NCBI GenBank assembly: GCA_025618425.1
Contig: CM046848.1
Coordinates: 26,257,616-26,321,615, forward strand
Source: Heliocidaris tuberculata
Taxonomy: Eukaryota; Echinodermata; Echinoidea; Camarodonta; Echinometridae
Direction: 5' to 3'
DNA: 64,000 nucleotides
A model generated the notes under the pieces. The model did not search any database, had not been told where the DNA came from, and saw nothing but the letters and a program-made list of their open reading frames with translations. Of the stretch, positions 57,691 to 64,000 are shown piece by piece. The first letter of the stretch is position 1, and each line of letters opens with the position of its first letter. The translations under genes and the position numbers were made by a program.

Positions 57691-58627
57691 ATTAAACCTT
57701 CAGCGTTATTAATCAGCATTTAAAAGGACCCTGGCGGAATGAAAAGGTTTTCAAAATGATAGATTTAACACTTGTAACATGCTGCACTAGCGGAACAATG
57801 TTTTGAAAATAACGGCGCCAACTATTCAGTAAAGTGGGAGCACCATAGTTGTGAAAGTCATGAATCGACCCAATGCATCAAAGGAAAGGACCTCCCCTTC
57901 CCCCCCCCCCCCCCACCCGAACTGTCCCGCTTAGTTGCTTTGCTGTATTTTTAATAGACAGGTATAGTTCCTCCAGTCGGCTGACTTGTCTTGCCCAAAT
58001 ATGAATTTTCTTCTTTTTCTACAGTTTGCAAGGGAGCGAGCAAAAATTTAAAAAATCTTCAGGGGAGCGGGCTGCGCCCCGAGCCCCGCCTCATATATAT
58101 GGCTTCAGTCTCCACAGCCTGCTTCTTACATCTGTGATCATGGGGACAAAATTTGGGCTTTTGCTGGGACTGGGTTATTGTCTCTTGCCAGGTTATAAAC
58201 TTTCCAGTGAGCTGGCAATGTGAGTAAGCAAAAATTAGGGGACTTTTCTCTGCTGGTGACAGACGCACATGCAAATTGATTTTGTATAACCATAAATTTG
58301 CGCCCTACCCCCATGAAAGATAAGAGGAGTAAATTTTAAACCCTCTTTTAGACCGATTTTCCAAAAGCTACCTGGGTAGGTTTCGTGTGCTGCTTCCTAC
58401 TTGCAGTAGTGCAAAGGACCCCTAAAAAGACAAAATCTTTTTACATGTGCATGCTAGTCTGCAGGCACAGACAGTCAACAGAATTTACATGTCAGTCTCT
58501 AACTGCATCAAATGGCAGCCACAGTTTAAATGTAAAAGGGCCTATGTACAGGGCGTGGTCTACAGTCTCACAGTTCTGACCATGTGCTACATTATGACTG
58601 ACAAAGGTGGGTGCCTGGAGACTACGT
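57691..58627. other. Spacer between segmental duplicates, no gene
   Basis: Between the C and D blocks. It includes a C14-like run near 57900, a GC-richer piece (58030-58100, GGGCTGCGCCCCGAGCCCCG) that looks like a dispersed repeat fragment, and no supported coding region. Confidence 0.55.
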
Positions 58628-60461
58628 GCTGATCTCAAACTCCATCTCCGATAGGTATGGGGTAGGTGTCACTCTATACCATATCCAAACCTTGGAGCGC
58701 CCCGAAACCTGTCTTCCCCCAAAAGAAAAGGGGATCGAGACAGGTCTGCTCAAAAGGGATCTTGGGGTAGGTTTCGTGTGTTTACACCTAAATAGAAGGG
58801 TAAGCAAGATCTATCCCAGGGTGCCCAGAAATAGTTTAGGATTTCGGTGTAACGGGGATCATAGATGTCATCAAACCAAATAGGTGTAATCTATATGGTT
58901 AATAAGTCACTTATGAGTAAATAATAAAGTAAATGCCAACAAAGCAGAAAATTGTCATCCAATGGAGTATGTTAAAAAGGAATATGAGATGAAAGTTCAT
59001 TGTATTTTATCGGAAAGGTTTGCAAGAACATCATCACTGGCACTCACTATATGCATCGGAAATGATGACAATATTGGTAAGCATACTGAATTCATCTTTT
59101 CTGTACAATGAACCAATTGATTCATATTTACATCTGTACGCTCACATTATACTCATTATATTAAAGATTGTGTTGAAGTACATGTATATCCTCCTAGAGT
59201 GGTAGAAATTACCTTTCAATGAAACATGTATTTTGCAAACTCTTCTCTAAAGAGAGAGAACAAGTCCTTGACAAAATGCTGGCATCATTCTTTCTTTTTT
59301 TTTTAACTGAATATTTCAACATAACATGGAAGAAACATTAGCATTGCTAATGCGTTATGTTTTTGTAGTAAAATCAATATAAATCAATTAATTTTTTTTT
59401 TTTTTTCAATTGAAAATAATTTCATGGAAAACATGTAATGCGCTTTTGTATTCATGTGTTCATGCTGTGTACAATTAATATAAGCCTACTACAATGTGAT
59501 TATTATTTTTCCAGACTGGTCATTTCTTGCTTGTGACCAATACTAGACTGGAAACTGCACAGCATCTTCTTCATATTTCCAAAGGAATATCTTGATGAAA
59601 CTGCAGCTACATGAAAACACTCTTCATTGAAGAAATAAAGAAGACATTCAGTATCTATGGAAGCTCGTCATTGGTCAACAACAGCATAAAAATTACAAGG
59701 TATATTTATGAACCTCCGAAAACACACTCCACTACTGAACTTCATTCTGTACTTATAAGTATCCATTGGATATTTGCATATTTACATTCTGTCCGATTCT
59801 GGATAACATTTTGATGTGATAATAAATTCTACAGTGTACGTGTACATCATATCCAAAAAGTCACTAGATAATCTGTTGTGTAACACTAAAGAACACAGAA
59901 GCAGATTATTTGGGTTCCTGCATCCCCAACCTGAATAGCCTGTAATTTGACTGGCTAGCATAACAGAGTATGATCCACAATAAATGATTTATCCATCACA
60001 TCTACTCACTTATATTTTCAGGCCTTCCAACTTGGAAATTTTTTCGACAATTTTGATCCGTGATGTGAACTTATCACACTCAACATCTAACCAAGGAGCT
60101 GAAATTTACATCAGAAGCAACACTTCATTTTCTACAAAAACTACGGTGCCTCGTTGGTGTGATATTACAGGCATATCAGAAGTTCAAGGTTTAGCAAATT
60201 TATGTTCCATCACTCAGAATAAGCAAATTCTTCTGCAGAGCCTGCTATTTCAAGGTGCTAACTTTGCCTTTTTTTTCCAGAAAAGGAATTAGACATCATA
60301 TAATATATTTCATAGAAATCCTTTTTCAAGGTTTTACACCAGGATTTATTTATACATTTGAGGAAGTTCTAGTTGACCTAACTTGGGCCTAGGCATATTT
60401 TTGGGATATTGATTGTACTTGGCAGATTTGCTAATTGTGACTGTTAAGAAGTGCAAATATT

Positions 60462-60596
60462 AAAGGGTGAATTAAGGGGCACATCTTAATTTCCGATATC
60501 TATGTGACAGTACAAGAGTGACATAGCAACGTTCATATCGGTGCCTATTTTAATGTTCAGCAAACCCAGAGCTTATTTCATTAGCCAAACATCTGT
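60462..60596 (+). pseudogene. Truncated first-Ig-domain relic upstream of gene D
   Basis: Equivalent of 52098-52232: AAAGGGTGAA, TATGTGACAGTACAAGAGTGAC, TGTTCAGCAAACCCAGAGC and TTATTTCATTAGCC. It resembles the first-domain coding region at 60700-60815 but is out of frame with the gene. Confidence 0.85.
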
Positions 60597-60616
60597 AAGT
60601 TTCAATAAAAAATAAA

Positions 60617-61708
60617 ATGGGTCTTAAAACAATTTTTATAACATTGATCATGTTCAGCAGATACACTGGACGTAATTCTACAGTTGTGCATGTATCAGAG
60701 GGTGAAATGGCGCAACTTAAATTTCATTATCCATGTGACATTACAAGAGTGACCTTGCAACATTCCTATCAGCACCCATTTTACAGTTCAGCAAACCCAG
60801 AGCTTATTTCATTAGCTGAAAATAAAAAACTCATCAATCAGAATGAGTCTAAAAGTGACAATTGCTCTGTTCATCTAACTATTGACCCTGTTATGAGAGA
60901 TGACGAAGGTACATATATTCTCACCACTTACAAGAATGGTCAGATGCTACCCGACTTCCCAAGAATTGGGCTACGTGTTACTTATCCACCGGGCAAAGCA
61001 TCATGTACATCAAGTAATGACTATGATGATGGGGAGTGGGTCTCATTGCATTGCACAGCTCCAGTTGGTAATCTTGTAGGTCACATTATTTGCTATCAAA
61101 ATGATGTGAGACTTCCTTCACTGACTAAACCAACAGAAAGTGGTGACATTTTAAGTCAGATCATACTGGTTAGATTTAAGGCAGAACCTGTGCATTGCTG
61201 TACTTCTATCTCAGGCAAATACACAGAAAAAAGCAAATGTAAGGACTGTGTGTGGGATCCCATTCAAAATACTGCATCAACAAATTTCTCGGCCCTTTGT
61301 CCCCCTTCCTTGTCTATTCAAGTTCCCACAAAAAACAAAAATCTTATAGCCCCTTCTCTTTTTCCCAATTCAGAGACTTCAGATGGAAATTCGATCACAA
61401 AAGAGATGCATTCTTGTGCATGTAAACCTTATGATTCAACGCACTGGCAAGCTTTTGTAACAATTATGATTTTCCTTCCGATAGTCATTCTTTTAGTATC
61501 ATACTCATGCTTGTGTTTTTGCAAGAATAAAGAAAACAATACAACTATAAGACAGCAAAGGGAAGAAATATCCAGGTTGAAACAAGAAAATAAAGCACTT
61601 TCTAAGACAGCAAAGGGAAAGAATGTTCAGGATGAGCTAGAAAAAGAACAAATTAAAGTAGTTGGGGAAAGCTTGACAACAGAAAAAATCAAGGAGAGCA
61701 AAGTTTGA
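60617..61708 (+). CDS. Receptor gene D: two-Ig-like-domain membrane protein with long charged tail
   Basis: Single-exon frame of 363 residues, the longest family member. Signal peptide (1-18), NST glycosylation site at Asn 20, first Ig-like domain (about 24-122: Cys 40, Cys 83, DDEGTY at 95-100 with Leu 102 in place of the F-strand Cys), second domain (about 124-212: Cys 130, 146, 159, 194, 195, 208, 211), stalk, and a membrane segment about 279-302 (FVTIMIFLPIVILLVSYSCL). The cytoplasmic tail of about 61 residues is highly charged, with a probable coiled coil (EEISRLKQENKAL) and no ITIM or ITAM. Genes A and B have different, shorter tails. It may best represent the C/D ancestor. Function unknown; surface recognition is inferred. 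Confidence 0.86.
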   Translation: MGLKTIFITLIMFSRYTGRNSTVVHVSEGEMAQLKFHYPCDITRVTLQHSYQHPFYSSANPELISLAENKKLINQNESKSDNCSVHLTIDPVMRDDEGTYILTTYKNGQMLPDFPRIGLRVTYPPGKASCTSSNDYDDGEWVSLHCTAPVGNLVGHIICYQNDVRLPSLTKPTESGDILSQIILVRFKAEPVHCCTSISGKYTEKSKCKDCVWDPIQNTASTNFSALCPPSLSIQVPTKNKNLIAPSLFPNSETSDGNSITKEMHSCACKPYDSTHWQAFVTIMIFLPIVILLVSYSCLCFCKNKENNTTIRQQREEISRLKQENKALSKTAKGKNVQDELEKEQIKVVGESLTTEKIKESKV

Positions 61709-61844
61709 TAACACAGGCAGTACAAAATAGTGGAACTTTGAATTAGATCACATGGCTAGATCACCTGATTCATATTCTGTTGTTTGATTATCTCACAAAG
61801 AGTATTAACATGTGTGAAAATAAGACTGTGGCCTGGTTCCAAGC

Positions 61845-62315
61845 CACTTAAAGTGAAAATCCAGCCAGGTATCTAATTGATTTTGATTAAAGCAGAAAAA
61901 TGAGAGAAACAGATTAGTGAAAGTTTGAGCAAAATCCGATAAGAAGTAAGAAAGTTACCACTCTCATGCTCTGTACAGATAATTTCATAAATTTTCATTT
62001 TCTGATGAAGGAATAGACTTGATTCATACAGATTTGTGTAAAAACATACATGTATGTGTAAAGATTATATCTAGTGTGCATGTATGATTAAACATTTTCT
62101 TTAGAGAAAATAAAAATTTATGATTTTTTTTGACAGGGCAAATGGTAGGGGACCTCGCAAGATACGTCAGAGAACTTTGCCAGTTTGTGTTTGACTTGAT
62201 TACAACTTTAAAAGTTCACAACTCTCTTATTCCTAATTGGATTATGCTCAAACTTTCATTGATCTATTTCTTATACAATTAACTTAATATCAGGATGAAC
62301 TTTCCCTTTGAGATA
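61845..62315. repeat. Interspersed inverted-repeat element, copy 2
   Basis: TTAAAGTGAAAATCCAGCC...GAAAGTTTGAGCAAAATCCGAT pairs with ATTATGCTCAAACTTTCATTG...GATGAACTTTCCCTTTGAG. Related to 25855-26445. It lies just downstream of gene D and may form part of its 3' flank. Confidence 0.75.
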
Positions 62316-63129
62316 TCCTAGTCAGTGGCATTGGTAACCTTTGTCCTTCTTCCTTGTCTACAACATTGGTCCCTGCCCCTCCAAAGGACAGACAAACAAA
62401 TTTTGCTGCTTCCAATGACACTGCAGGAACATCCAAATTCCAACACAATGAAAAGTTCCAGTTCTTCTTTACATTTTATAAGTGTTAATCATGATGATAT
62501 TAGTCTGGTGTATTTTTGCAAGGCAAACTAGGTGTAAAAGGAAAAAAATGTTTGTTTCAGTTCAGATGTAGATGTGCACAATTTAAAACTGAGTATTATG
62601 AATATATTTTCTCTTGCAATCACATTTCCTGTTGCAAACACATTTTCTGGTCTATCATATTTTTCTATTGTACTTATTCCTGTCACATTGTCATTTTTGT
62701 AATCTGTTTTACGATGAAAATTTCCTTGGTACATAAAGCATATAAAATTATCTCAATGTATGTCATCAATCAATGTACATGAGTCTATGAGCATGTATCA
62801 ATAAAAAGGCATTCATCTTTTCATCTGACAGGAAATAGACACTGTAAAATCTTTTGCCCATTATTGCCATGCACATATATTTCATTTTACAGTTGTGCAG
62901 TTATCAGATTAAAAAATTTTAACCTTCAGGCTAATATCTAAAGGAAAGGAACCTGATGGCAGTGCAATTGCTTGAAAATGTAAGTTGCAGGTGTGTCATA
63001 TTTGCTTTCTATAACAATTTCCATGCAATGGTATAAGTTACAGATATACATGTATATGTATTGATCTCTACAAGGCTTCAGAAATGCATTTTATATAAAT
63101 AATACCGGTACATAAATGTATATTGCTCA

Positions 63130-63760
63130 CATGGAACTTTGGGTTCTTCTAATTCTAGATAACTCCTTGATTCTATTCTGCAATTACTAAACTGCATGTA
63201 TCATAAATAATGCACAATATGACATGAATCATTGTACATAACACGTCCTAATCTGAATTGTTATATAGTTCTCATAACATTATATATGTTTATGATTCAA
63301 AATACATTTTATTTAAATAGTACATCATATTAAGGGTTAACTTACATGTAGATGTTTTTTTATAAAAATTGCAGCCTGCAATTACTACACTGTTTTACTT
63401 TTCACTGCAAATATAATACATAATGTACAATATGACAAGAATCATTGTAACCCATCCTAATGTCATTTGGTATATAGTTCTCTTGATTATATGTTTATGA
63501 TTGGAAAAAAAAAAAAAAGCCTTATGTAAATAATACATTATATTGCTTATAATGTGTAGATATTAGTTAGCTTCTAATGACATTTTTAGCCTAGATTTAC
63601 TGCAGTTTTATTTTCACTGCATATATCGAATTATGTACAATATGACAAGAATCATTGTAACAAGTCTTTATCAGATTGTATGAATTGTTGTTATGTACAT
63701 AGAGCATAATATGAGCGACATGTGTTATGATTCAGTGATAATCTGTAATGATTTATTTCC
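63130..63760. repeat. Tandem array of about 220-bp units, downstream of gene D
   Basis: Same unit as at 55390-56040, with ATATGACAAGAATCATTGTA at 63213, 63430 and 63639. At least three diverged copies. It is followed by the shared TTTGATTTCTGAGTCTA segment near 63883. Confidence 0.78.
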
Positions 63761-64000
63761 TGCCATAAGTTATGAAGATATTGCCATTTGTTGGTTCAAT
63801 TTACTGAATTTACTATCATGTCATAATTCACTGTAATCTTGAACATTTTGATAACAAATAAATACAATGCAATACAATACAATTTGATTTCTGAGTCTAG
63901 ATTGGAGGACTCCGGACTTGATTTGTAACTCTGAAGATCATCGACCCATAATTCATACATGTATGTATGAAAACCTTCAGGGTTAAATCAGCATTTAAAA

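Larger units (their letters stand above)
58628..63960. repeat. Segmental duplicate 4, carrying gene D
   Basis: Counterpart of 50240-57690. It keeps the upstream segments (GGCACTCACTATATGCATCGG, the GAAACTGCACAGCATC segment, the relic Ig domain) and the downstream array. It lacks the MITEs that cut gene C. Confidence 0.85.

Noticed and set aside
59984..60292. 102-residue frame upstream of gene D
   Set aside because: The equivalent region before gene C has a 10-base insertion and a further single-base change that break the frame, so it is unlikely to be coding.

Overview
The window is animal genomic DNA, AT-rich and full of introns, microsatellites and short inverted-repeat elements. The gene structures, the many ACATGTACATGT motifs and the element families fit a marine invertebrate deuterostome, most likely a sea urchin. 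The species is an inference; nothing in the window names it.

Positions 93-40945 (+) carry the last 28 exons in the window of a UBR4 (p600) E3 ubiquitin ligase gene. All junctions are GT-AG and the exons join in one open frame of 1218 codons that ends at TAA 40943-40945. The gene continues upstream of the window. Its introns hold a 4.8 kb element with long terminal inverted repeats (about 6650-11408), a non-LTR reverse transcriptase pseudogene (about 12075-13137), several MITEs and microsatellites. At four different exons (4, 12, 14 and 22 of this window) extra decayed or fresh copies of an exon, usually its 3' end, lie in adjacent introns. At exon 22 this is a clean 170-bp tandem array that repeats the splice donor.

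The 14.8 kb UBR4 intron 12011-26835 contains two antisense, single-exon genes (A, 14381-15361; B, 22421-23407) for small type I membrane proteins with two immunoglobulin-like domains. They lie in segmental duplicates about 8.0 kb apart. Two more members (C, 52253-53185; D, 60617-61708) lie on the + strand in another pair of segmental duplicates about 8.4 kb apart. The four share a conserved ectodomain, lack the usual F-strand cysteine in the first domain, and differ in stalk and cytoplasmic tail. I do not recognise them as a named family. They look like a small family of paired receptors or adhesion molecules; immune function is a guess.

After the UBR4 3' end (poly(A) signals 41753-41766) comes repeat-bearing DNA and then, on the - strand, the last coding exon of a ZIP zinc transporter like SLC39A7 (48462-48713). 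No other ZIP exons are visible, so they probably lie beyond 64000. If so, genes C and D are nested antisense in that gene's last intron, mirroring A and B inside UBR4.

The rest is introns and intergenic DNA with MITEs (hAT-like with a perfect 8-bp target duplication, piggyBac-like with TTAA, foldbacks), a second decayed reverse transcriptase, and tandem arrays 3' of the receptor genes. No tRNA, rRNA, CRISPR array or prokaryotic gene was seen.
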